Shown piece after piece: positions 42,865-52,039 of a stretch of DNA of 64,000 nucleotides. The stretch comes from JACVRW01 sp963771715. Lineage in GTDB: Bacteria > Actinomycetota > Thermoleophilia > Solirubrobacterales > Thermoleophilaceae. Each line of letters begins with the position of its first letter. Within the stretch, counting starts at the first letter, position 1. The notes below the pieces were generated by a model. That model worked only from the letters and a program-made list of their open reading frames with translations. It did no database searches and was not told where the DNA came from. The DNA is taken from positions 186,001 through 250,000 of the forward strand of contig CAVYUQ010000011.1 of the NCBI GenBank assembly GCA_963771715.1. Direction: 5' to 3'. Position numbers and translations under genes: made by a program.

Positions 42865-43602
42865 TCAGCGTGCGAGCTTGCGCAGGTCCCGGATCAGCAG
42901 CAGGTGCTTGAGGTGCGAGGCGATCGCGGCCAGGTTCTCGAGCGCCTCCACGGCCTCCTTGCGGCGCTCCGGGTTCCGCGAGCGCAGCGCCGGCGCGAGG
43001 ATCTGCTCGAGCAGAGCCGCCTCGCGGTCGGCCGAGGTGCGGAACACGCGCAGGTTGCGTCCACCTACTCCGAAGCGCTTCAGCTCTCCCACGGCGCGGA
43101 TGATCTCGCGCTCGGTGTCGTCGTAGAGCGTCTCGCCCTCGTGGCGCTCGCCCTTGATCACGCCGAAGTCCTCGAGCTCCTTCACGAGCGCCTGGTCGGC
43201 CCCCGTCTCCTCGAGCACCTCGGCCAGCCGGTAGAGCGAGCCCGGCCCGCGCAGCGCGAAGCTGGTGCGCCGCACGGCGCCGCGCGGCTCGGGGGCGGCA
43301 TCCGGCGTGGCCACGTCGGTGTCCGCGCGGCCCGCCGCCAGCTCCTGCCGGATCACGCGCAGGGGCAGGAACTCGTCGCGCTGGAGGCGCAGGATGGTGC
43401 GGAGCCGGTCCACGTCGGCGGCCTGGTAGAGCCGGTAGCCGCCCGGGGTGCGCCGCGGCGCCAGCAGCTTCTGGTCCTCGAGATAGCGGATCTTCGAGAT
43501 CGAGATGTCCGGGAACTCGCGCTCCAGCTGCTTGGAGACCGCCCCGATCGTGAGCGCCTTCTCCTTGCGCGGAGGCGCCTCGCGCGATACCTCGGTGCTC
43601 AC
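42865..43602 (-). CDS. ftsR: MerR-family transcriptional regulator, FtsR-like
   Basis: About 245 residues from a GTG overlapping the FHA gene stop. The N-terminal winged helix is MerR type: LTIGAVSKQLEREFP, SKIRYLEDQKLLAPRRTPGGYRLY, DVDRLRTILRLQRDEFLPLRVI. The C-terminal half (LYRLAEVLEETGADQALVKELEDFG and LEQILAPALRSRNPERRKEA) matches the effector-less FtsR group. In mycobacteria and corynebacteria this regulator (Rv1828/FtsR) lies next to garA and controls ftsZ. The same order here supports the call. Confidence 0.82.
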   Translation of the reverse strand: MSTEVSREAPPRKEKALTIGAVSKQLEREFPDISISKIRYLEDQKLLAPRRTPGGYRLYQAADVDRLRTILRLQRDEFLPLRVIRQELAAGRADTDVATPDAAPEPRGAVRRTSFALRGPGSLYRLAEVLEETGADQALVKELEDFGVIKGERHEGETLYDDTEREIIRAVGELKRFGVGGRNLRVFRTSADREAALLEQILAPALRSRNPERRKEAVEALENLAAIASHLKHLLLIRDLRKLAR

Positions 43603-44063
43603 CGCTCCTCCAGGTAAGTCAGTTTGTACTTGCCCACCTGCAGCTCGTCGCCGTTCTGGAGCCGGTGCGACTCGATCCGGCGCCTGTTCACGTACGTGCC
43701 GTTCAGCGAGCCGAGGTCGTCGATGTAGAGCCCGTCGCGCCGCTGTACGAGCAGGGCGTGGTTGCGCGACACCGTCACGTCGTCCAGGAACACCTCGGCG
43801 TCCGGGCTGCGCCCGATCGTCATGCGCTCGCCGGCCACGATGAACGCCTCGCCGGAGCGGCCGCCGCCCGAGCGGATCACGAGCGTCGCGCCCTCGTGGG
43901 TGACCGTGTCGAGGTCCACCGGACGCAGCTCGCCGGTCTCGTCGACCTGGTAGACCTCGGTGGTGTCCCCCTTGCCCTCGGACTGGTCGCCGAGGAAGGC
44001 GCCGCACTTCTGGCAGTAGTTCGCGCCCTCGGCGTTGGCGAAGCCGCACTCCGGGCAGTGCAT
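43599..44063 (-). CDS. garA: FHA-domain protein, GarA-like, with an N-terminal zinc ribbon
   Basis: 154 residues. Residues 1-25 form a zinc ribbon (CPECG at 3-7, CQKCG at 17-21). Next is a TT-E-V-Y motif (Thr34-Thr35) at the place where GarA carries its kinase-target Thr-Thr pair. The FHA domain has MTIGRSPDAEVFLDDVTVSR, NHALL and DLGSLNGTYVN. GarA blocks 2-oxoglutarate-using enzymes unless phosphorylated by PknB/PknG. The neighbour ftsR-like gene matches the mycobacterial order. Mycobacterial GarA has no zinc ribbon, so this is a different N-terminus. Confidence 0.82.
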   Translation of the reverse strand: MHCPECGFANAEGANYCQKCGAFLGDQSEGKGDTTEVYQVDETGELRPVDLDTVTHEGATLVIRSGGGRSGEAFIVAGERMTIGRSPDAEVFLDDVTVSRNHALLVQRRDGLYIDDLGSLNGTYVNRRRIESHRLQNGDELQVGKYKLTYLEER

Positions 44064-44065
44064 CG

Positions 44066-44326
44066 CTACTCGATGTCCGCGTCCGCCGGAATGCCCTTCC
44101 CGGCGAGGATGTCGGTCAGCTGCTGCACATCGGCGCCGCTGATCACGGACTCGCCCTCCTCGTGTTTCTTGCGCAGCCGGTTCACGAGCTCCGCGCGCAG
44201 GATGTCGATCTTGCCGTGCAGGATGCGGCGCTTGTAGGAGACCTCCTGCTCTTCCTCTGTGAGCTGCTGGATGAGGTCCTTCAGCTCCGTATCAGAGAGC
44301 GCGCCGAGATCCGGGAACGTGTCCAC
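44066..44326 (-). CDS. rsiG: RsiG-like c-di-GMP-responsive anti-sigma factor
   Basis: 86 residues, mostly one long helix. Residues 26-41 fit the RsiG cyclic-di-GMP motif E(x)3S(x)2R(x)3Q(x)3D: Glu26, Ser30, Arg33, Asp41, with His37 in place of Gln. The following IDILRAELVNRL is also typical. Streptomyces RsiG has two such helices and holds the sigma factor WhiG when bound to c-di-GMP; one-motif forms that dimerise are known from Rubrobacter. This protein has one motif. It sits two bases upstream of garA in a garA-ftsR operon. The cognate sigma gene is not in the window. Confidence 0.8.
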   Translation of the reverse strand: MDTFPDLGALSDTELKDLIQQLTEEEQEVSYKRRILHGKIDILRAELVNRLRKKHEEGESVISGADVQQLTDILAGKGIPADADIE

Positions 44327-44366
44327 TGCGGTCCTTTCGAGAGAGTCCGGCGACTATAGCGCTTCC

Positions 44367-44960
44367 TCAAGTTGAGGTTGAGGCTTTGCGCATCGCCCGC
44401 ACCCCATCTTGCAGGTAGCGGGCGGTGGCCGCAAGGGTCATTGCGAGTCCGACGTAGAGCACGACGTCCAGGAGCCAGCCCTCGACCACCAGCGCGAGCG
44501 CGAGCGCACTCATCACGGGCCAGACGGCCCAGCGGCCGAGCATCGTCACGTTGAGGTCGATGCCACGGCGCAGCGCGAGCTCGGTGAGCACCAGCATGAA
44601 CGCCTCGCGCGCGGCCAGCACGGCGAGCGCCCAGCGCGGCAGCGTCTCGTAGTTCCAGGCCACCACCGCGCCGGCAACCACCAGCAGGCGGTCGGTGAAC
44701 GGGTCGAGCAGGGCCCCCAGGCGGCTGTACTGGCCGGTGATGCGCGCGGCCATCCCGTCGAAGTAGTCGCTCCAGGCAATGAATGCGAATAGAGCGAAGG
44801 CCAGCCCCGAGCGGCCGTCGCCGGAGTTCAGCCCCACGACCAGGAACACAGGTACGAGGGCGAGGCGGGCGAAACCGATCGCGTTCGGGATCGTCCACGG
44901 GTTGAGCGGCTCGCCCCTGCGCGTCTGCGGCGGCGGGCCTCCGCTGCGGTCCAGCCCCAC
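44367..44960 (-). CDS. pgsA: CDP-alcohol phosphatidyltransferase (PgsA-like)
   Basis: About 197 residues from GTG 44960. The CDP-alcohol motif is complete: SDYFDGMAARITG ... LGALLDPFTDR. Four to six membrane helices are visible, beginning IPNAIGFARLALVPVFLVV. It probably makes phosphatidylglycerol phosphate from CDP-diacylglycerol, the product of cdsA at 54.3 kb; other head groups such as inositol phosphate are possible. It lies downstream of proS with a 35-base gap. Confidence 0.83.
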   Translation of the reverse strand: MGLDRSGGPPPQTRRGEPLNPWTIPNAIGFARLALVPVFLVVGLNSGDGRSGLAFALFAFIAWSDYFDGMAARITGQYSRLGALLDPFTDRLLVVAGAVVAWNYETLPRWALAVLAAREAFMLVLTELALRRGIDLNVTMLGRWAVWPVMSALALALVVEGWLLDVVLYVGLAMTLAATARYLQDGVRAMRKASTST

Positions 44961-44995
44961 GAGCCGCCGAAAGGTCAGCGGTTCGCGCTCGCGCC

Positions 44996-46694
44996 TCAGG
45001 GGAGGGTCCGCCACAGCTCCGCGGCCGCCTCGGCGGCGCCGTCGAGGGGCAGGGAGCCCTTCTCCCGGCCGCGGCGCACCTGCACCTCGATCTCCCCGGC
45101 CTCCACGCTCTTCTTGCCGATCGTCACCCGCAGCGGGCAGCCGAGCAGCTCCGCGTCCGCGAACTTCTCGCCGGGGCTCGAGTCGCGGTCGTCGTAGAGC
45201 ACGTCCAGGCCGAGCTCGCGCAGCTCGTCGTAGAGGCGGTCGGAGAGCGTGCGCGCCTCCTCCCCCGGCTTCCCGAGCGTCACCAGCTCCACGTCGAAGG
45301 GCGCCACGGAGCGCGGCCACGAGATGCCCTGCTCGTCGGCGAACTGCTCGATGGCGGCCGCGACGATGCGCGCCGGCCCGATCCCGTACGAGCCCATCCA
45401 GATCAGCTGCTCCTTGCCCTCCTCGTCGAGGTAGCGGGCACCCAGCGGGTCGGAGAAACGCGTGCCGAGCTTGAAGATGTTGCCCACCTCGATCGCGGGC
45501 TCGATGCGGATCGGCTGGCCGGCCGGGCAGAGGTCGCCCTCCTCGACCCGCCGCACGTCCACCCAGGTGGGCTCGAAGTCGCGGCCGGGCTCCACGCCGG
45601 TCACGTGCACGTCCGGCTTGTTGCCGCCCGCCACCAGGCCGTGGAGGCCGCGCAGCGCCTCGTCGGCGAGCACCTCCACGGGCGCGCCCACCGGGCCCGA
45701 TGAAGCCGGGCTCGGCGCCGAACGCGCTGCGCACCTCCTCGGCCTCTGCGGCCCGGAACGGCGCCCCGAGCGCGTTCTGGAGCTTGATCTCGTTGAGGCG
45801 GTGGTCGCCCCTGATCACCACGAGCACTGGGCCGCGCTCCTCCACGAGGATCGGGAACGCCTTGACGATCGCCCCCGGCGGCACGCCGAGCATCTCGCAG
45901 ACGGCCTCCACGGTCGCGGCTGCCGGCGTCTCGACCTCCTTCGGCTCGGGCGAGGCCTCCGGCAGCCCCTCCACCGGCTGCGGCGTGGCGCTCGCGATCT
46001 CCATGTTCGCCGCGTAGCCGGAGTCGGAGAGCGCCACGTCGTTCTCGCCCGCCGCGCAGGGGGCCATGTACTCGTGCGCGCCGAAGCCGCCCATCATCCC
46101 CACGTCCGACTCCACGCGATACCACTCGAGCCCCGAGCGGTCGAAGATGCGGTCGTAGGCCTCGATGTAGAGCTGGTAGGAGGCCTCGAGGCCGTCCGCG
46201 TCGCGGTCGAACGAGTACGCGTCCTTCATGATGAACTCGCGCGTGCGCAGCAGGCCCGCGCGCGGCCGCGGCTCGTCGCGCTCCTTGGTCTGGAAGTGGT
46301 AGAGCAGCTTCGGCAGGTCGCGGTAGGAGCGCACCTCCCGTGAGATGTGGAAGGTGAGGTTCTCCTCGTGCGTCATCGCGAGCACCAGCTCGGCGCCGCG
46401 ACGGTCCTTGAGCTTGAAGACCTCGTCGATGTCGTAGCGGCCGGACTTCTTCCAGAGCTCGGCGGGCTGGAGCACGGGCATCAGCATCTCCCCCGCGCCG
46501 ATCGCATCCATCTCCTCGCGCACGATCTGCTCGGCCCGCCGGTGGGCCCGCCAGCCGGCCGGTAGGAAGGTCCAGAGCCCCGCACCGACCTGGCGCGCGA
46601 GACCGGCACGAACGATCAGCTTGTGGGAGATCGCCTCCGCGTCGGCGGGCGCCTCTCTCGTGGTTGGCAGGAAATAGCGGGAAAGGCGGGTCAC
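44996..46694 (-). CDS. proS: Prolyl-tRNA synthetase (bacterial type), one frameshift
   Basis: Class II synthetase from the start at 46694 (MTRLSRYFLPTTREAPADAE). Motif 2 region HFQTKERDEPRPRAGLLRTREF and FIMKDAYSFD are intact, with the YbaK-like editing insertion between motifs 2 and 3 (AIVKAFPILVEERGPVLVVIRGDHRLNEIKL, read in parts). One base change near 45691, inside that insertion, shifts the frame. The C-terminal frame has GNIFKLGTRFSDPLGARY, WMGSYGIGPARIVAA and the anticodon domain ending ELWRTLP. An essential gene, so sequence error is likely. The trans-editing partner candidate is the YbaK protein at 28 kb. Confidence 0.92.
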
Positions 46695-46776
46695 GAGCGG
46701 GCGAGTCTAGTCAGTTGGCCCTCATGTTCCGCCCCCGCAGAGCCGATCCAGAGCGGAGCACGAGGTACCCCATTTG

Positions 46777-48780
46777 ATGGACGTCTCACCGAGACTCAGG
46801 GTCGGGTTGCGCGCGTTTGCGGCGCTCACAGGGCTTGCCCTGCTCGCGTACGTGGCTCACACCGCGTTCGGGCTGGGTTCCCCCAAGCTCGACCGGTTCT
46901 TCCAGGACTGGGTCTACTGCGCTCTCGTGAGCGCCGCCGGCGCAGCGTGCGTGATGCGCGCCGTGGTGGTTCGAGAGGAGCGGGCGGCGTGGACCGTGAT
47001 GGGCCTGGGCCTGCTTGCGTGGGCCGCCGGGGAGGTCACCTGGACGCTCCTCTACAGCGATGATCCGGACCCGGCGTCCCCGTCCGCCGCGGACGTGATG
47101 TACCTGTCGTTCTACCCCGCCAGCTACGCGTCGCTGCTCCTGCTGGCGCGCTCGCGGACCGACTCGTTTCGCAGCAGCCTCTGGCTCGACGGCGCCATCG
47201 CCGCGCTCACGGTTGCGGCGGTGATCGCGACGCTCGTCTTCCAGCCGATCGTGGACGCCACGAGCGGCGGCCCGGCGGAGATCGCGGTGAACCTGGCGTA
47301 CCCGGCCGGCGACCTGCTCCTGCTGGGGCTGGTGGTGGCCGTCTTCGGCCTGAACGGGTGGCGGCCCGACCCGGTGTGGCTGCTGCTGGGCGGCGGCCTG
47401 GCGCTCACTGCGGTGGCGGACGGCCTCTACCTGTTCCAGACCGCGACCGACCAGTACGTCCAGGGCACGCTGCTCGACATCGCCTGGCCGGCGTCCGCGC
47501 TGCTCGTGGCGGCGGCGGCCTGGCAGCCGGCGCGCGAGGAAGATCACGATCCAGGACTGGTTGATCGTGGCGGTGCCCGTGGGCTGCGGCATCGTGGCCG
47601 TGGAGCTGCTCGTGTACGACCACTTCGAGCGCGTCAACGCCGCTGGCCGTGAGCCTCGCGGCCTGGGCGCTGCTGCTGGCGCTGGCCCGCATGGCGCTCG
47701 CGTTCCTCGAGAACCAGCGCACGCTCAGCCTCACCCACACCGAGGCCCGCACCGACTCTCTGACCGGGCTGAAGAACCGTCGCAGCCTGATGGCGGACCT
47801 GGAGGTCCAGCTCGAGCTCGCCAGCCGGGCCTCGCCCCGCGCGCTGCTGCTGTTCGACCTGGACGGGTTCAAGGAGTACAACGACGCCTTCGGGCATCCC
47901 GCCGGCGACGGGCTCCTGGTCCGGCTAGCGGCGCGCCTGGCGGACGCCGTGGGGTCCAGCGGACAGGTTTACCGCCTCGGTGGCGACGAGTTCTGCGCGC
48001 TGGTGCCAGCGAGCCCCGACGCGATCGACGAGCCGCTTGCCGCCTGCTCCGCGGCCCTCAGCGAGCGCGGCGAGGGCTTCGAGGTGAGCTGCTCCTTCGG
48101 ATCGGTCGTGTTCCCCGAGGAGGCCACCACGCCCACGCAGGCGCTCCAGCTGGCCGACAGACGCATGTACGCGCGCAAGGGCGGGCGCCGGATGTCGGCG
48201 GGCCGCCAGTCGCGCGACGTCCTGCTTCGGACGCTGTCCGAGCGCCGCCCCGACCTTCACCTGCGGCTGCGCGACATCGGGCAGCTGGCGCTGGCGGTCG
48301 GGCGCGAGCTGCACATGGGGCCCGAGGGGCTCGACGAGGTGGCCCGAGCCGCGGAGCTCCACGACGTCGGGAAGATCGCGGTTCCGGACGCCATCCTCGA
48401 CAAGCCGGGGTCGCTCGACCCCGTCGAGTGGAGCTTCATGCGCCGCCATCCGCTGATCGGCGAGCGCATCCTGCTCGCCGCGCCGGCGCTGCGCCCGGTG
48501 GCGCGGCTGGTGCGCTCGAGCCACGAGCGCTGGGACGGCGGCGGCTATCCGGATGGGCTCAGCGGCAACGAGATCCCACTCGGAGCCCGGGTGGTGGCCG
48601 TTTGCGATGCCTTCGACGCCATGACCACCGAACGGCCGTACCGCGACTTCGGTGAGTGATGCAGACGCAATCATGGAGCTACGCCGCTGCGCGGGGACAC
48701 AGTTCGACCCAATAGTGGTAGCGGCGTTTTGCAGGGTGATCGCAAGGGAACGTCCGGTGCATGGGGAACTATCCGTCTAG
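46777..48780 (+). CDS. Membrane GGDEF plus HD-GYP protein, three frameshifts
   Basis: From ATG 46777: about eight hydrophobic segments with a helical-bundle sensor, then a GGDEF domain (DSLTGLKNRRSL, LFDLDGFKEYND, RLGGDEFCALV) and an HD-GYP domain (AAELHDVGKIAVPD, RRHPLIGERIL, SSHERWDGGGYPDGLSG, VCDAFDAMTTERPYRD). Shifts lie near 47543, 47640 and 48654; the last puts a premature TGA before the conserved tail LRRCAGTQFDPIVVAAF, which ends at TAG 48778-48780. Intact motifs suggest both synthesis and breakdown of c-di-GMP. No receptor site DxxR-type motif was checked. It lies 2.5 kb from the RsiG-like gene. Confidence 0.8.
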
Positions 48781-48783
48781 GTC

Positions 48784-48954
48784 ATGATCACGACGCCCCG
48801 TCCCGTCTGCCAGGTCTGCCATCGGCCGCTCGAGGAGAACGATCAGTACCTCGTGCGCTTCGACGGGCATCGCGCGACAGCGGTTCACCGGAGCCTCTGC
48901 TTCCCGCCCGCCCGCTCGGCCGATAGCAAGCCCGCCCAGCGCGCCGCGGCCTAG
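48784..48954 (+). CDS. Small Cys/His zinc-finger-like protein, unknown function
   Basis: 56 residues from an ATG three bases after the HD-GYP stop. Cys9-x2-Cys12-His13 (CQVCHRPL) and His35-x3-Cys39 (HRSLC) are spaced like a small zinc site. The rest is short and polar (ENDQYLVRFDGH). The tail is Ala-rich. The stop interlocks with that of the convergent ispG gene in a CTAG. The family is unknown to me. The conserved-looking Cys pair and its tight position favour a real gene. Confidence 0.5.
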   Translation: MITTPRPVCQVCHRPLEENDQYLVRFDGHRATAVHRSLCFPPARSADSKPAQRAAA

Positions 48955-50252
48955 CCCGGAGCGCGCGTGAAGCGGCGCCCCGCCGTGGGCGACGCTTCCT
49001 CGTCGAGCGGTATCCGCTTGGCCTTCGGCGCGCCGGCCATCGGGAGCGACTGGCCGTTGTCGAGGGCGTCCTCGGTCGCGGCGGCCGCCTCCATCGCTGC
49101 GATCCGCTCCGGGGTCAGCTCGTCGGCGTTCTCCTCCTCGATCTGCTCGAGCCAGGCGGCGCCCTCCGCGGACTCGCGCTCGTCCACCAGCACGGTGCCA
49201 CGGTCGATCGACTTGTCGATCTCCACGAAGAGAGCGTCCACCAGCTCGTCCTGAGGCACCTTCCGAAGCGGCTTGCCGTGGGCGAAGATGAGCCCCTCGT
49301 TCTTGGCGCCGGTGATGCCGAAGTCGGCGTGCGAGGCCTCGCCGATGCCGTTCACAGCGCAGCCGAGCACGGCCACCTCGATCGGATCGTCGTACTGGCG
49401 CAGGCGCTCCTCGATCTCGGCCACGACGGTGTCCATGTCGAACTGGAGCCGGCCGCAGGTCGGGCAGGCGATCAGCACGGGCCCGCGCTCGCGCAGCTTC
49501 AGGGCCTTGAGGATCTCCCAGGCCACCTTCACCTCCTCCTCCGCGTGGAAGGTGGAGAGCGAGATGCGGATGGTGTCTCCGATGCCGTCGGCCAGCAGCG
49601 TGCCGAGCCCCACCGCCGACTTCAGCGAGCCGGACCACTTCGTGCCGGCCTCGGTGATGCCGAGGTGCAGGGGGTTCTCGATCTTCTGCGAGAGCAGGCG
49701 GTTCGAGGCGATCGTGTTGGGCACGTTCGTCGACTTGATCGAGACCTTGAAGTCCTCGAAGTCGAGGCGGTCCATCAGCTCGACGTGCTCCAGCGCGGCG
49801 GCCACCAGCGCATCGACCGGGTTCTCGCGCTCCAGCTCGTGCAGGTGCTTGGGGAGCGAGCCCGAGTTCACGCCGATCCGCATGGGCACGGCGGCTGCGC
49901 GCGCCTTGTCCACCACCAGGCCGACCTTGTCGTGGCCGCCGATGTTGCCCGGGTTGATGCGGATGCAGTGGGCGCCCGCGTCGATGGCCTTCAGGGCGAG
50001 CGTGTAGTTGAAGTGGATGTCGGCGATCACCGGGATCGGCGACTCCGCGACGATGCGCTCGAGCGCCCGCACGTCGTCGTCGCGGGGCACCGCGCAGCGA
50101 ACCAGATCCCCGCCCGCCTCGGCGATCGCGTGGATCTGCTTCATGGTGGCGTCGAAGTCCGCGGTCTCCGTCTTCGTCATCGACTGGACCGCGACGGGAG
50201 CGCCGCCGCCGATCTTCACGCCGCCCACGTCGATCTGCTTCTTGGAGGCCAT
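48951..50252 (-). CDS. ispG: 4-hydroxy-3-methylbut-2-en-1-yl diphosphate synthase (IspG/GcpE)
   Basis: 433 residues. TIM-barrel part: VAVQSMTKTETADFDATM, GGDLVRCAVPRDDD, ADIHFNYTLALKAID and RINPGNIGGHDKV. The C-terminal [4Fe-4S] domain has CPTCGRLQFD and LGCAVNGIGEASHADFGI with its conserved glutamate. It makes HMBPP from MEcPP in the MEP pathway. The last 60 residues after AWLEQIEEE are an added, low-complexity tail rich in Ala and acidic residues. Separated from dxr and rseP by an acyl-CoA synthetase gene. Confidence 0.95.
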   Translation of the reverse strand: MASKKQIDVGGVKIGGGAPVAVQSMTKTETADFDATMKQIHAIAEAGGDLVRCAVPRDDDVRALERIVAESPIPVIADIHFNYTLALKAIDAGAHCIRINPGNIGGHDKVGLVVDKARAAAVPMRIGVNSGSLPKHLHELERENPVDALVAAALEHVELMDRLDFEDFKVSIKSTNVPNTIASNRLLSQKIENPLHLGITEAGTKWSGSLKSAVGLGTLLADGIGDTIRISLSTFHAEEEVKVAWEILKALKLRERGPVLIACPTCGRLQFDMDTVVAEIEERLRQYDDPIEVAVLGCAVNGIGEASHADFGITGAKNEGLIFAHGKPLRKVPQDELVDALFVEIDKSIDRGTVLVDERESAEGAAWLEQIEEENADELTPERIAAMEAAAATEDALDNGQSLPMAGAPKAKRIPLDEEASPTAGRRFTRAPG

Positions 50253-50271
50253 CTGCGGCCTCGAAGCCTAG

Positions 50272-51994
50272 CTAGGCGTACAGCTCCTCGATCTCGCTTC
50301 GCGTACTTCTCGTGGATCGGCTTGCGCTTCAGCTTCATCGTGGGTGTCAGCTCGTCGCCGCCGGGCTGCCAGTCCTCGTCGAGCAGCTTGTACTTCTTCA
50401 CCTGTTCCACGCGGGCCAGCTGATCGTTTGCGGCCCCTATCCCCCGCTCCAGCTCGGCTAGGAGCGCGTCCCGGCCGTGCTGCTGCTCGTACGCCGGCGC
50501 CACGTCCGGGTCCAGGGTCACGAGCGCGACGTTGTAGGGCCGCGCGTCGCCGATCGCGATCGCCTGCCCGATCACGGGGCTCGAGGCCTTCAGCTTCGCC
50601 TCGATGTTCGCGGGCGACATGTTCTTGCCGCCGGCGCTGATGATCAGCTCCTTCTTGCGGTCGACGAGCTTGAGATAGCCGTCCTCGTCGAACTCGCCGA
50701 TGTCGCCGGTCTGGAGCCAGCCGTCCTCGTCGATCGCCTCACGGGTCTGGTCGGGCTGGTTGCGGTAGCCCGTCATGATGAACGGCCCGCGGATCAGCAC
50801 CTCGCCGTCGTCCGCGAGCTTGATCTCGGCGCCCGGCGCCGGCGGCCCGACGGTTCCGATCTTGATCCTGTCGGGCGGGTTGCAGGTGCCGTAGCCGGTG
50901 GTCTCGGACATGCCCCACAGCTCCGCGAGCGGGATGCCGAGCGCGTGGAAGAACTCGATCACCTCCGGCGGTGTGGGCGCCGCGCCCACGTTCACGGACT
51001 CCACCTGGTCCAGTCCCAGCCCGGCGCGGATCTTGGACAGCACGAGCTCGTCGGCCTTGGCGTGCTCCTCCGCCACGTCGTCCCCGCGGACCTTGCGCAG
51101 GCCCACGTCGAGCGCCCACTGCGTGGCCTGCTTCTTCGCCGGGTCCTGCTCCGCCTCGATGCCGGCTTCGATCGCGGCCTTCAGCTTCTCCCAGATGCGC
51201 GGGACGGCGAAGAACCAGCTCGGGCGCACCTCCGGCAGGTAGGCCGCCACCTGGCGCGGGTCCGGGCAGCAGGTGGTGGAGAAGCCCACGAACATCGGCA
51301 GGTAATGCGACGACGCCCGCTCGGCTATATGCGCCATCGGTAGCCACGAGATCACTCGGCCCGCGGCCGGGAAGTTGATGATCTGGTCGAAGCCGTTGAT
51401 CGCCGCAACGAGGTTCGAGTGCGTGAGCTGAACGCCCTTCGGCGGGCCGGTAGTGCCGGACGTATAGATGAGAGTGAGCAGGTCGTCGGGCTTCACGGCC
51501 CGCCATGTCGCCTCGAAGTCGAAGCTCTGAGGGGCGTGGGTTTCGACCGGGTCGGCGCTCTCGTCGTCGACGAAGATCACGTGGTCCACGTTCTTCAGCT
51601 CCCGGACGCGGTCCTCGAACGCCGTCTCGGTGACCACGATCCGCACCTCGGCGTCGTCCACCTGGTACTGGATCTGCTCGGCCGTGTAGGTGTTGTAGAC
51701 GGAGAACGGCGTGGCGCCGAGGTGCAGGGCGGCGGCGTCGAACCAGTGGAACTCGGGTCGGTTCGTGAGCATCAGCGCGAGCGTTGCCCCGCGCTCGAGT
51801 CCCAGCCCCGCCAGACCGGCGGCCACGGCCCGCACCTTGTCCGCGTACTCGCGCCAGGTGATCGAGAACTCGTCGCCCTTCGTGCGAAGCGCGCAGCGGT
51901 CGGGATGAGCCTGCGCGGTCACCTGGAAGGCCTCCGCCACGGTGCCCGCCTGAAGCCCGGCGGGCCGCCCGGCCCGCTCGGTCGTTACCGCCAT
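50272..51994 (-). CDS. Long-chain acyl-CoA synthetase (AMP-forming), one frameshift at 3' end
   Basis: From ATG 51994, about 573 residues. ANL-superfamily motifs: LIYTSGTTGPPKGVQLTH (A3), LPMAHIAERASSHYLPM, ELWGMSETTGYGTCNP (A5), WLQTGDIGEFDEDGYLKLVDRKKELI (A7-A8) and the A10 lysine region TPTMKLKRKPI. A one-base excess near 50303 takes the frame past the natural end KYASEIEELYA-stop and into ispG. It activates fatty acids to acyl-CoA, as needed for the WS/DGAT and other lipid genes. The start is 45 bases from rseP's stop. Confidence 0.9.
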
Positions 51995-52039
51995 GTGCGT
52001 AACGTAACGCCGCTGGCACGGCGCCGCCATGCGGCCGGC

